Shown here piece after piece: positions 36,021 through 47,701 of a stretch of DNA of 64,000 nucleotides. Position 1 is the first letter of the stretch. Every line of letters begins with the position of its first letter. The translations under genes were made by a program, and so were the position numbers. This DNA is from Lantana camara (lineage: Eukaryota > Streptophyta > Magnoliopsida > Lamiales > Verbenaceae), in assembly GCA_037501455.1 (NCBI GenBank), contig CM074857.1, forward strand, positions 111,385,501 to 111,449,500, read 5' to 3'. The notes beneath the pieces were generated by a model, which was not told where the DNA came from, ran no database searches, and saw only the letters and a list, made by a program, of their open reading frames with translations.

Positions 36021-37577
36021 TTCTCTTATTTTGTTCTCCCCTAATTCCTAGACATTCTTGCTTCGTTTATTCGTTGTTATGTTTGGATATTTTACACTTA
36101 AATTTTTGCATATGTTTTGATTCCTGATTTTGTTTATGCAATGGTGTTTTTCTTTACGTGATTTTGTGACTTGTGTGTTAATTGTTGAATGAATGTTGAT
36201 TGTCAATTGCCTATGCACTTGATCCGTGTTTTCTAGTCACTTTTTCAGGTTTTGGAAGCTTTGCAAGCACGTTGCCTGTTCTTCAATTAATCAGGGAGTT
36301 TTCTTGAACTTTAATTCTTTCATTTGCATGAGGACATTGCAAAGTTTAAGTGTGGGGGAGGAAAGTGCATGTTTGCTATGAGTTTTATTGAATATTTGCA
36401 TGTTTAGATGTAGTTTCACTTCTGAGTTGCTAAAATTCGAGTAAATTTGAAAATTTTCCCTCATTTTGAACTTTTTCTTTGAAGTTTGATTGTTGAGCTT
36501 TTGCTAGAATAAGTTAGGCTTTTTTTTTAGTTGAGGAAAATTGCATGAGATTTGATGATTTAGTGTGTTAGTATGCCCTTATATTTTGAGCACTTTTGAA
36601 CGAGATAATGTACTTTTCTTAGAAAGATGAGTTGATGATTTCCGAATAAGTCTAAGATTTCATTAGGTAGTCCTATTGAGGCGAAATTCTGAGTTAATGA
36701 AAGATTAAGGAAGTGAAGTAGGCATTCGTTGTCGGAGGATTTTAAGCTTTTCTATTTAGTCATTTTTCACTAAATAACGTAATCTTATTAACCCCGCTGA
36801 GCCTAATTGTTGTGCAAAGATTTTTGTAGCAGCATTATAAGCCAATGCACAACATAGAAATACCTACCTTGATAATTTTTACACCAAGGCTTGCTCATTT
36901 GATTTTTATGGTAATTATCTATCTTTTGACCCCTTTTTATTGTTCTTGTGATTGAAATTGAGAGGTTATTGTAAAGAGAAAGAAAAAGAATGAGAAAAGT
37001 GCGAAAAACATAAGATAAGGAAAAGAGAAAAAAAAAAGAGAGAAAGAGCAAAAGAAAAGAAAAGAAAATTATGCAAAGTGTGAATTTGAGAGTATGGGAT
37101 TCAAATGAAGAGTTTGGAGTGATTTTCGTGTTTAATGGCGAATGGAAGTGCTTCGTGTTTTGTATAGATGAATGATGTAAGCTTGGTGAGTAGTCACTTG
37201 ATCCAAATTTCCATAACCTTACCCTAAGCCTACATTACAAGCTCGAAAGACCTACCGATCCTAAGTCTTGATTTAATTCCATTAGTGGAGATAGGTGCGA
37301 AGAGTGTATTCCGAAGTTGATGATTAGATCTTAGGAGGGAATTGTGAATTTGTCATTCTAATTTTTTTACAATGTTTTGTTTGATTCACAAACTACACAA
37401 GGGTATACTTTTCATACTAAGTTTTGAGGATCTTATGTTTATGATTACTTGATTAGACGAGCTAGACTTGTTTAGGCGAAGGTTTGATGATTGCTTTGAG
37501 GAGATGGTTTGATGAGGATGTGTTTTCTTGATTTCCATATTAGGCAGGGATGAACAATATTCAAGTGTGGGGGATTT
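36021..37577 (+). other. Element B 3' non-coding region
   Basis: No open frame on the plus strand. Contains the polypurine-like aagtgtgggggagg near 36350 and the true PPT (caagtgtgggggatttt) directly before the 3' LTR. Matches the corresponding region of element A. Confidence 0.7.
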
Positions 37578-39015
37578 TGTTGTGTGTAGAAATTGCATGA
37601 TTTTGAGCGTTAATTAGATTATATTTTGGTGTCGTTTGATGCGTTTATGTGTTTATTTTGCTCCGTTCAGGTGATTTTAGAGTTGGAGTTATGAAACGGC
37701 GAAGCGAAGCGATTTCACGCATTTTTGGAGGAAATTGTGGTAACCCCCGTTACCACTTAGGAGTACAAAACTGGTAACCCCCCATTACTAGCCACAGGAG
37801 TGGAGCTTTTGGCGAGAGAAGAGGGGTGCAAAAGGAAAGTGGTAACGCCCGTTACCACTAATAAAAACGTTTTGGCGATTTCAAGCAGTAACGGGCGTTA
37901 AAAAGAATGTACATGGAGAGGTAACGTCTGTTACCTAGGGCGGCGAGAATTATTTTTGGCTACTATATTAGTGCGTTTTTGGAGTCTTTTTCGGAGAGCT
38001 TTTCTTACAGGTCAAGACCTAAGGTTTGGAGAGAGGACCAAGAGTTTTAGAGATTTTTCAGATAATTCGAGAAGACGAGAGGATTGAATTCGTAGAACGA
38101 TCTTTGGTTTTATTGTTGCTTTAATTTACAAACTAATTCCTTTGAATTTAGTTTTGATTAGTTTTCGTATGTTAGATTCGTTTTTAGATATTGCTGAATG
38201 TTTATGCTTTTGTTTTTGAGACTTTATTTAGATTTTATGACTATGATTTATTTTAAAGCAATTTCCTTTAGTTTGATGAGTTTTGCTTTAATTATACGTA
38301 GCTAATTCTCTAGGGCTAGGGGAAGTGATGATGATTGCGTGATAGATGTTTGATAAGATGCTTGAATGACTTGTGTTAATTCTTAGTTTGAAAACAGGTT
38401 TGAATTGACTTGCGATGGCCTAATCACCCTTATCATGTGTCATAATTGCCTATAGATTGAAAGAGTGATGGTAATTTAGATGGTTTTCATAACTTGTAAG
38501 TTGTAGGGTACAAAGAGATTTGGTCCTAGCTTATACAACAGTAATCTTATTCCATGCCAAGCCGCTAGAATATTGAATTGCACTAGTCTTGCTCCTATGG
38601 TTTAATTAACTATTGGTGATTGCGAGAGCAACATTGAACACTAATTAAGCACTTGGTTACACCTTGAGAGAGGGTAATACAAATATAAGTGACTAGGTTG
38701 TAGAATTACACTTGTCAGACGAGTATCATATCAGTTCTTGATTGTATGATTCATTACTTTTCCCCTGCCTATTTAGTTTACTGAATTTGTTCGTGTGTCT
38801 TAGTATTACTAGTGTTTAATTCTAGTTAATTGTTGATTTCTGTTTTAGTCGATTAATAGATAAAACCACAATTGTTTTCGTTAGGTCTTTAGATTAGAGA
38901 AGAATATAGAGTAGTGATTGATTTCCCTTCCCTGTGGGTTCGATCCTGTTGTGTTGCGCGTATGTTAGTGTACACTTGCACGATTGGTTTTTAACTGTAG
39001 TAAAATCCTACAACA
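37578..39015 (+). repeat. Element B 3' LTR
   Basis: 1438 bp partner of 29625-31067, TGTTGTGTGTAG to TCCTACAACA, followed by tatat then element A protease sequence. Palindromes here include 37838-37859 (arms AGTGGTAACG/CGTTACCACT around CC). Confidence 0.93.
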
Positions 39016-39578
39016 TATATCGATGTTCCGAATGGACGCCTCACATTCAACATAAGGAATGAAAGAATGGAATTCAGGGTTGATAGCAAAAACGAGGTCA
39101 CTCCATGTGACTCAACACGTGGGGATTGTTGATCCCTAATCTGGTTTTCAAAGTCAAGCTAACGATTATAACTTAGAACTAACTTCTCTCTCCCTCTCTT
39201 TTTCCTTTTCTTTGTTTCCTTTTGTTTCGTCTCGCTCTTCTCGTGTAATTGTAGCTCTTTCTCTCGTTTTGTAGGTTAGTTGAGGCATTGTCAGAGTTTG
39301 GATGTTGGGAAGGCGCGTTAGGACCGTGATGTGAATTTTAATGACAACATGGAGGTCCATTTATTTCTGTGCGTTGTTTGTGCTTGAGATTGTTATGTTT
39401 GTGTGGGGAATGAATTGATGCGATATGTTGCGTTTGTGTTTTGAGATGTTTATGTGTTTTAGAGAATGGTGCACTATGGTTTGATTGAATATTTTTTGAG
39501 TTAATTTGTGTGAATTAACGTGATTAAGCATCGTCCGAGTTAACTTTTGGTACGATTGAGTTTTGTGCGAGAACGTGA

Positions 39579-39881
39579 GTAACGGGCGTTACACCTTTCT
39601 AGGCTTTTTCCGGTAACGCCCATAACTGGAGTTAGGAGTCTCAAGCATGGTTGGTAACGGGCGTTACACCTCTTCAGTTAATTTTTGGTAATGCCCGTTA
39701 ATGGGTACAGGCGTGTAGGACTAGTAGGAGTAACGGACGTTACTCCTGGTAAGCATAATTCAGTAATGCCCATTAACGGTACGAAATCACATTTTTAATT
39801 TTAAAAGGGGAAGTCTTGTTTTTGAAGTTTAAATCCTATTTCCTCTCAACTTTAGCCCTACCCCACCATAACCTATAAATA
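39579..39881 (+). promoter_or_regulatory. Palindrome array and TATA box upstream of ORF3, element A
   Basis: Six units: 39579-39592 (GTAACG GG CGTTAC), about 39610-39629 (decayed), 39654-39667 (centre GG), about 39687-39703, 39726-39747 (arms AGGAGTAACG/CGTTACTCCT around GA, fully complementary), and about 39760-39779. TATA box ctataaata at 39873. A donor (ttggtaagt, about 39994) and an acceptor (attatag, about 40408) outline a 5'UTR intron, as in element B. Confidence 0.72.
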
Positions 39882-40412
39882 TAGAACGCGCTCTCCTATT
39901 TTCTTACACAAACACAATCCCTTAAAAGAGAAGCAAGTAATTCTTCCTCACCAAGGCATCACCACCATCACACATACTCTTTGCTCTTGTGAATTGGTAA
40001 GTAATCCCCCTCTCTAAGCTTGATGTTAGAATGAATTCTTCCAATCTAGGACTTGACACCAGGAATTAATTGCATAATTAGATGAATTTTGGGTTAGAAT
40101 TGTGGAATTTTGGGAAATTATGAGTTAGGATTAATGATTTGAAGGGAATTTAACTTGAATTGAGTAAATTTTGGAAGAACCCTAGTCTCTGGCTAGCCTT
40201 TGAATTAGAATTGCAGAATTTATTTTGGAGAATTTTTGGACTTGAGTTATAAAACTATAGAGCTTTGTTGAATTGAGTTGGGTAGATTGTAGAATTTTGA
40301 TCAAAACTCACACCCTAGGATAGTGCAAACAAGGTGTTCGATGGTTTGCCGGAGTGAATTGTGATTGATTTTTAGGTACTTTGCTTTGTGTTATTTGCAT
40401 ATTATAGGTACC

Positions 40413-41653
40413 ATGGGACGTACTAAGCGCTCTCGAGCCATTGAACCATTCACTACTTCATCCCCATTGGATCATCAACCAAGGGAGTCGGTCAATATAA
40501 CGGTGAATGCTATGGGCAACCCCTTTCAAAGGAATTTGACAAGGAATATTATGTCTACTCGGTTCTTTAAGAAAATTTGGATGGAGAAGTTTGAGGCGTG
40601 GGAAGAAGTGAAGAGATTGTTTGACAACATCGGTTGGTTGCCCTTCCTGACTAGGAAGGATTTGACATATGCTAAGATGACTGCCACTTTCTTCACCACG
40701 ATGAACTTTAACCCGGTGGATAGCACATTGACTCTCACTTTGGATGACCGAGAAACTCAAGTTTGGAATACGGGCCGGATAAGGGAGTTTCTTCGTTTTT
40801 CGGCTAATGCCACTACTTCTTTGCCTAAATGGAATGATGCTCAGAGAGAAGAGGTGTGGAGATCCTTCCCGTTGCGAAAGGGTGTCCCTAGTTATTACCC
40901 CAGAATACTCATGATAGCTATCTTGACTCATTGGCTTGGGTGCTAGTGCATAGGATTTTGGTCACGGGATTTTGTGCTCGATATTGAAGAGATAGCCACA
41001 TCACTGAGACGGAGTTGGGAAAAATGTACATGATGAAGGAAGGGATCAAATTCGATGGTACGATTGAATTCCTTTGGAAGCTTCAAGAGATTGCAGGAAA
41101 CGCTACCGGGACGATAGCCCACAGCGCGTTTGTGACTATGTTTGCCCGTGAGATGCAGTGGCGGCCTAGAGGTTTGTTGCCAGTTTTGGTTTCGATATTG
41201 GTCTACAGTACTTGGAGAATGTGGGTTTGGCAATTGCATGGGAGAGTGGACAACTCAAGGAGCATATTTTTTCCATGGTGGCCAATCAGGGATAGAGATA
41301 GGCTCTGGCAGATGTATAGTTGGGGTAAGGCTCGTTTTGATGAGCTTTCGGAGGTGCAAAATGAGGGTTTAGAGCAGATTCCCGATAGGCCGGATGATGA
41401 GTTTGGGGTCCTTCACAGTGCCGCACCGATTGTTGTTGATGAAGCTAATGATGGAGCCCCGGTTAGTGTGAGAGGCCTTCGCACATAGTTGGCAGGATTA
41501 AGGGATGATTTGACTGCCATGACTGCAAGGATTGAAGATTTAGCTCATTATGTAGATGAGCGATTTGATGAGTGGGAAGCTCGGGTGGAGGCTAAGTTTC
41601 AAGGGTTATATGCTCGTCTCGACCAGTATTTTGGAGGACCCCCATCACCTTGA
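40413..41653 (+). pseudogene. ORF3 of element A
   Basis: Begins MGRTKRSRAIEPFTTSS directly after an intron acceptor. Colinear with element B ORF3: RFFKKIWMEKFEAWEEVKRL, NIGWLPFL, IREFLRFSANATTSLPKWND, then after a frameshift near 40930 MKEGIKFDGTIEFLWKLQE and WGKARFDELSE. Ends GGPPSP. A further stop lies at 41486. The coiled-coil tail DERFDEWEARVEAKF supplies the CGA codon that is TGA in element B. Function unknown. Confidence 0.78.
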
Positions 41654-43209
41654 TTCTGCAATCATTTTTCCCTTGATTATTAGACATTCTATTTGGACAT
41701 ATTCTTTGATGTGTTTGGATGTTTTTGATCCGCTTATTTCTTTGCTTATGTTTGGAACTCCATGAATTTTTATGCAATGTGCCCTTTCTTACCTTGAATT
41801 TGTGACGTGTGTGTTGCTTGTTGAATGCATGTTGATTATCAATTGCCCATGCACTTGATCCGTGTGTTCTAGTCACTTATCTTAGGTTTTGGAAGTTTTG
41901 CTAGCACGTTGCCAGATCTTCAATAAGGGAGTTTTCTTGAACTTTAATTCTTTCATTTGCATGAGGACATTGCAAGGACTAAGTGTGGGGGAGATATGGT
42001 TATGATTTTGAAAATTTCTTGGATATTTGCATGATTAGATGCTTTGTTAACCTTGTCAATTGTTAGGAATTGAGAAATTGTGAAAATTTTGAAAATTTTC
42101 CCCCGTTTTGAACTTTTTCTTCGAGGTTTGATTGTTGAGCTTTTGCGAGAATGAGTCAAGCATTTGAATTGAGGAGAATCTGCATGAAATTAGATAATTT
42201 AGTGTGTTAGTATGCCCTTATAATTTGAGCACTTTTGCACGTGATAAAGTACTTTTCTTAGAAAGATGAATTCATGATTGTCAAATAAGTCTAAGATTTG
42301 ATTAGGATACATTTTTGTCCTATTAAGGTGAAATTTTGAGTTAAAGAAAGATTAAGGAAGTGAAGTAGGCATTCGTTGTTGGAGGATTTTAAGCCTTTCT
42401 TTTTAGCCGTTTTTCACTAAATAACGTGATCTTATTGACCCCGCTGAGCCTAATTGTTGTGCAAAAAAAAATAATAATAAAATTTGTAGCCACATTATAA
42501 GCCTAACGCACAACAAAAATAACCACCTTGTTAATTTTACACCAAGGCTTGCTCGTTTGATCTTATAGTGGATATCTATCTTTGGATTCCTTTTGATTGT
42601 TCTTGTGATTGAAATAGAGAGATCTAAGTAAAGAAAGAAAAAGAATGAGAAAAAGTTGAGATAAAAAGAAAAGAGAGAGCAAAAAAAGAAAAAGAAACGA
42701 AAAATTTGTGCAAAGTGTGAAATTGAAAGAGTGGGATACAAATGTCCAAGTGTAGGGGAAGTGCTTAATAGCGAATGAAAGTGTCGTGTTTTGTATAGAT
42801 TAAATGATGTAAGCTTGGTAAGTAGCCACTTGATCCAAAATTTCCATACCCTTACCTAAAGCCTACATTACAAGCTCGAAAGACCTACCGATCCTAAGTC
42901 TTGAGTTAATTCCATTAGTGGAGATAGGTGTGAAGAGTGTATTCTGAAGTTGATGATTGAAACTTAAGCGAAAATTGTGAATTTGCCACTCTAATCTTTG
43001 TACATTGTTTCGTTCGAATTCACACACTACACAAGGGTATACTTTTCATACTATGCTTGATGATCTTATGTTTATAAGTACTTGGTTTGATAAGCTAGAC
43101 TTGTTTAGGCGAAGGTGCGGTGATTGCTTTGAGGTTGAGGTTTGATGGAGATGTGTTTTCTTATTTTTGTATTACTCGAGGAAGAGCAATAGGCAAGTGT
43201 GGGGGAATT

Positions 43210-44655
43210 TGTTGAGTGTAGAATTCGCATGGATTTCAGTGTTAAGTAGAGCATATTTTTGTGCCGTTTGATGCGTTTATGTGTTTATTTTTCTCCAATT
43301 AGGTGTTTTAGGAGTTGGAGATAAGAAACGGCAGAACGAGGCGAATTCACGCACTTTTGGTGAAGTAGAGGAGTAACGCCCGTTACTCCCTGGCAGTACA
43401 AATCTGGTAAAGCCCGTTACCAGAGGCATGAGGAGAGAATTTTGGCCCTGGTCAGAAGGAAAGTGGTAACGCCCGTTACCACTTATAAAAGCGTTATGGC
43501 GATTTCAGCTAGTAACGGGCGTTAACAGGATTTGTGCATGAGTAGGTAACGCCCGTTACCAGAGTCGGCGAGAGAGGATTAGGGCTGCTATTTAAGTGTG
43601 TTTAGGAGTCTCTTTTTTTAGAAGCCTCTTCAGATTATTCTAGGGTGGATGGCCTAGCTTGGAGAGGAAGACACTGAGCTTTGGAAGAGCTTTTCAGGGA
43701 ATTTCGAGAAGACGAAAGGATTGAGTTCTTAACAATTTCAGTTTCTTTGGTTTTATTTATTGCTTCAATTATCAAACTAATTCCTTTAAGTTTAGTTTTA
43801 ATTAGTTTACATGTTAGTTTTGTTTTTCCAATCTTTATTGAATGTTTAGGGTTTTATTTATGAGACTTTGTTTAGACTTGATGAACATGAGTTTTTTCAA
43901 TGCAATTTCCTTTATTTTTATGAGTTTTGAGTTAATTATGAGTAGCTAAATCTCTAGGGCTAGGGGAGTGATGATGCGTACATGTTAAGTGTTTGATATG
44001 ATGCTTGAATGACCTGTGCTAATTCTTAGTTTGAAAATTGGTTTGAATTGAATTGTGATGGCCTGATCACCCTTAGCATAATCTAGAATTACCGGAGAAT
44101 CGAGAGATTAATGGTAGTTGAGATGGTTTTCATAACTAGTAGATGTTAGGAATGCAAAGAGAATTGGTTTTTCGTCTATACAACAATAAATCTTATTCCA
44201 TGCCAAGCCGCTAGAACTAGATTTGCACTAGTCTTGATCATATGGTTTAATTAATTCATTAATGATTGCGAGAGCAACGTTGAGCTTAATTGAGCACTTG
44301 GTTATACCTTGAGAGTGGATAATACAAACATAAGTGACTAGTTCGTAGAATTGCACTTGTCAAACGAGTATGATATTGAAGCTTGAATTTGTGAATTATT
44401 ACTTCCCTGCCTAATTAGTTCACTGATTTTAATCCACGTATGTTTAGTTCTGTTAATTGCATTTTATTCTAGTTAATTATTTTAATTCAGTTCTAGCAGA
44501 GTAATAAACAAATTGATTTTCGTTAGGTCTTTCGATTAGAAAAAGATATAAAATAGTGATTGATTTCCCTTCCCTGTAGGTACGATCCTATTGTGCTACG
44601 CGTATATTAAGAGTACACTTGCACGATTGGTTTTAACTTATAAAATCACACAACA
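43210..44655 (+). repeat. Athila-type LTR 3 (element A 3' LTR, full length)
   Basis: 1446 bp, TGTTGAGTGTAG to CACACAACA. Followed not by host DNA but by another PBS (TGGCGCCGTTGCCGGGGA) and another gag, which shows a tandem arrangement. Confidence 0.92.
43370..43598 (+). promoter_or_regulatory. LTR palindrome array with TATA-like box
   Basis: Units: 43370-43389 (arms GGAGTAACG/CGTTACTCC around CC), 43403-43424 (arms TCTGGTAAAG/CGTTACCAGA, one mismatch), 43461-43484 (arms AAGTGGTAACG/CGTTACCACTT, perfect), 43512-43525 (centre GG), 43545-43560 (arms GGTAACG/CGTTACC). A TATA-like ctatttaag follows at about 43588, so the array lies just upstream of the likely LTR transcription start. Confidence 0.75.
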
Positions 44656-45658
44656 AGTTTTTGGCGCCGTTGCCGGGGAAGGTGTTTTAAATCAATATTA
44701 CTTAAATATTTTGATCTAGTGCTTTAGACCATTACTTACTTTGTGTTCTTAGTTTGCTATCATTGTGGAATTAAGCTAAAGATTTTCTTTTCCTTTGTGC
44801 AGGTTCACGGTGCATGTGACGATCTCAAGATCCGAAACTAGTACCTTACGATCCGGAAATCGAGAGAACACTGAGTGCTATTAGGAGGAAGCGAAAGAAA
44901 GAGAAGAAACTGATTACCTTACCGATGACTGATCCACCTCAAGATCCACCACCACCGGCCATAAGAGATTACAATGTGCCGAATGCAGGGGCAATTCAAA
45001 CCGCAACCCGTCCCCCGATTGCAGCAAACAATTTTGAGATCAGACCAGCTATAATCAATTTGCTGCAGAACAATCCGTTTTCAGGACTATCACTAGAGGA
45101 TCCGACATCACATCTTGAGTTCTTTCTCGAAGTGTGTGACACCTTTAAGATCCACAATGTCACCACCGATGCTATCCGAGTGAGGTTTTTCTCCCTTTTT
45201 CACTAAGGGAACGAGCAAAAGCATGGTTGAGCACTGTACCAAATGAATCCTTCCAGACTTGGGAGGCACTGTCTCAGGCTTTCCTAACTAAGTTTTTCCC
45301 ATTGAGCAAGACCACGAAGTATAGGAATGATATTCAAGGTTTCAGATAATTAGATGGGGAATCTTTCTTTGAAGCTTGGGAGAGATTTAAGGATTTACAG
45401 AAGAAGTGTCCGCATCATGGTATTCCTGGTTGGCTACTAATTCAGACTTTCTACAATGGGATGTCCCCAACTTTCAGAGGGGCAATGGATGCCGCAACTG
45501 GCGGAGCGTTTTTGTCAAAATCTGAAGCAGTAGCTACTGAACTTTTAGATAACATGTCCCAGAATGATGTGTTTGTGCATGAGAGGAGCCACTCCCAACC
45601 AATTAAGGTGGCAGCAGGAGTCTCAGAATCAGATGGCCTAACCGTCATTAATGCCCAA
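44656..45658 (+). pseudogene. Third tandem unit: leader and truncated gag
   Basis: PBS, leader and gag homologous to element A: AIRDYNVPNAGAIQTATRPP, NLLQNNPFSGLSLEDPTSHL, then FYNGMSPTFRGAMDAAT. Contains a frameshift near 45195 and stops. Homology ends abruptly at about 45658 (aatgcccaa), where AT-rich unrelated DNA begins. Confidence 0.88.
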
Positions 45659-45964
45659 ATATATTACGTTATTGGGTTATATATATATACATATATATAG
45701 ATGCATTATATAATATATTATATATTTATATTTTTTTTGTAATGTAATGTAAATTATTAGAGTGAAACATATTTTAAACTTTTTTTAATTTATTTTTAAT
45801 TTATTTTTTTTAAAATATTTGAAGTGTATTTTGTGGAATTCAAAAAATAAAAAATAAAAAATATGGGTTTAATTTTATTAGGTTACAGAGGGTTATAAAT
45901 GTCATTTAACAGACAATAAGTGCAAGAATTCGTAATCTCAGCTACAATTAGATCGCGTGTATCA
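45659..45964. other. AT-rich sequence, nothing recognised
   Basis: Simple (AT)-rich text with tatatata runs, then aggttacagagggttataaatg. The latter may be part of the foldback right side. No gene. Confidence 0.5.
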
Positions 45965-45972
45965 ACAATCAC

Positions 45973-46754
45973 TAGGGGTGTTCAAACGGTAAAAAACCGA
46001 GTTTTCGGTTTTTCGGTTTCGGTTAACCGAAAATTCGGTTAGCAAATATGCTAACCGTTTACCGAACCGAAGGGGTACGGTTTCGGTTCGATAAAAACCG
46101 AATTTTTTCGGTTCGGTTTCGGTTAGTAACCGAAGAAACCGAAATTGAAAAAGAAAATCCCACATATGCATAATACACAGACAAAATCAGAAGAATCGAT
46201 CCAGCCATGTCTACAGCTTTGCAAGGGAAACATCTACATTGAACCTTCATCTTTGTTGCTTAGAGGCTGAAAAGGGTCTGCAACAAATAATAATTACAAC
46301 CACGCAGCAGCTCTACCTTGAGTCCTTGACTCTTGAGTTCGATCCTTCAGGTGCCTCCAGCCAACAACCCAGCAGCTCTACTTTGTTCTTCTTCTGGAAG
46401 CTTGAGCCATTGAAATCAAACGGTGGAGAGATCTGTAGAAGTGAAGTCGGACTCCGGGTGGAGGGTTTGAAATTGAATTTGGAATTGTGGGTTTGGGCGT
46501 TTGGCTGTTTGGGAATTGTAATTGAGCCCCCATAATTTCATTTGTAAGAACACGACATAAGTGAAGCATGTAAAGGAAAACTAGAAAAACGTAATATGGC
46601 CAATGGGTTCGGTTTTTGGTAAAAACCGAAAACCGTTCGGTTTTTACCGAAACCGAATTTTCAAAAGAACACTAACCGAAACCGAAACCGAACATGATCG
46701 GTTCGGTTCGGATCGGTTCGGTTCGGTTCGGTTCGGTTTTTTTGTACACCCCTA
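45973..46754. mobile_element. hAT-type non-autonomous element 1
   Basis: Ends TAGGGGTGTTCAAACGG and ...TTGTACACCCCTA. 8-bp target duplication ACAATCAC on both sides (45965-45972, 46755-46762). Subterminal regions are packed with ggttcggtt/aaccgaacc repeats, as usual in plant hAT elements. The interior has no transposase. Confidence 0.92.
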
Positions 46755-46990
46755 ACAATCACTAACGCAGGGTTCTCAGTGATAATTAAATGGAATCATA
46801 GGGTTCGCTATGCGAATTGTTGAAACACAAGGTTCAGAATGCTAATTAGTCATAACACAGGGGTTAACCATGCAAAAAACTCGAAAATGTAGTACTAAAA
46901 CGTTCTAATGCAGTATTTATATTTTATTATGTTGTATAATTTTATGGGGAGTAAAGTAAAAATATTCAAAACTGATGGGGAGTTGTTTCA
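46755..46990. mobile_element. Foldback / MULE-like terminal region, right side
   Basis: The reverse complement matches 23230-23500: atatttttactttactcccc, gtagtactacattttc, gactaattagcattc, caattcgcatagcg and accctatgatt occur in the same order. It may be the right terminal inverted repeat of an element that the Athila cluster and hAT 1 invaded. Confidence 0.45.
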
Positions 46991-47640
46991 AACTGCCCCA
47001 GAAAAATTAATCTAACTTTTAGGTTTCTTAAAGGAAATTCATGCATTTTAATGTTTGTAAAACGCAAAAAAGGTAAAACTTCATTTAAAAAAATTAAGAC
47101 TAAAATTTTTCTTTTTGGGTAACAAACACTAATTTTAAAATCAAATTGGGAGTTTATTTCAAATCTGTCCATAAAATATAGGGGCAGTTATTTAAAAGGG
47201 CCAAATATCCTCAAAAGTTATCATAAACCCCCCTAGTTAGAAAAATGTATGTTTTAGGTTACCAATACACAAGTTATTTTTCCTAACCCCTCCCCCCTTT
47301 TTCTCTCTTTTTTCCCCTCGTTGAAAAAATGGATTCCCATTTTAGGGAAGATTTATCTCATAATCTGCAACCACATTTCCACTTCATCGGCAACGAGATC
47401 TGACGGCGATGACAGCAAGATAAAGATAGGCGGCGGTAACGGCAATGAAGACAGTAGGATCTTGATAAGTGGCGGAAACGGGAGTGGATTTAGTTATCGT
47501 GCCCTATTTCCTGTGCTGCGCTAAGGTATTCTCAGCGTATGAATGTTAATTGAATTTATTCTTGGCGTTAATTGAATGTTAATTATGCGAATTAGATAGT
47601 ATAATTCACTGATAATTTGTTCGAATTGAATTGCTTATAA
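46991..47640. other. Possible MULE terminus and 5' region of the PB1-like gene
   Basis: The phrase aaaagttatcataaaccccc (about 47213) resembles, inverted, aaatatttatcctaaacctcc near 52260-52290. A cytosine-rich leader (cctcccccctttttctctc) and a GGC-rich short frame follow. No convincing gene start before 47702. Confidence 0.35.
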
Positions 47641-47701
47641 TTTGTATCGAATCGAATTGTTGATCCTCTGCAAACTGATACTTCAAATTGGTATTCTGAA
47701 G

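Larger units (their letters stand above)
29625..39015 (+). mobile_element. Element B: nested non-autonomous Athila-type retrotransposon
   Basis: Complete LTR-to-LTR insertion in the protease gene of element A. Target duplication is gatat / tatat (one mismatch). Order: 5' LTR, PBS, gag-protease, array of palindromic motifs, TATA box, ORF3, long 3' region, PPT, 3' LTR. The two LTRs differ at only a few positions per hundred where I compared them, so insertion is fairly recent. No reverse transcriptase, RNase H or integrase is present; movement must have relied on an autonomous partner. Confidence 0.9.
39016..43209 (+). mobile_element. Element A, 3' half
   Basis: Resumes the protease reading (DVPNGRLTF) after element B. 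A short tail ending in GDC and a stop matches 33481 of element B. Then come the palindrome array, TATA box, ORF3, a long non-coding 3' region and the PPT before LTR 3. RT, RNase H and integrase are missing at the same junction as in element B. Confidence 0.85.

Noticed and set aside
47321..47524. 67-codon Gly/Asn-rich plus-strand frame
   Set aside because: Low-complexity repeats of GGCGG-type sequence upstream of the PB1-like start; no conserved feature.
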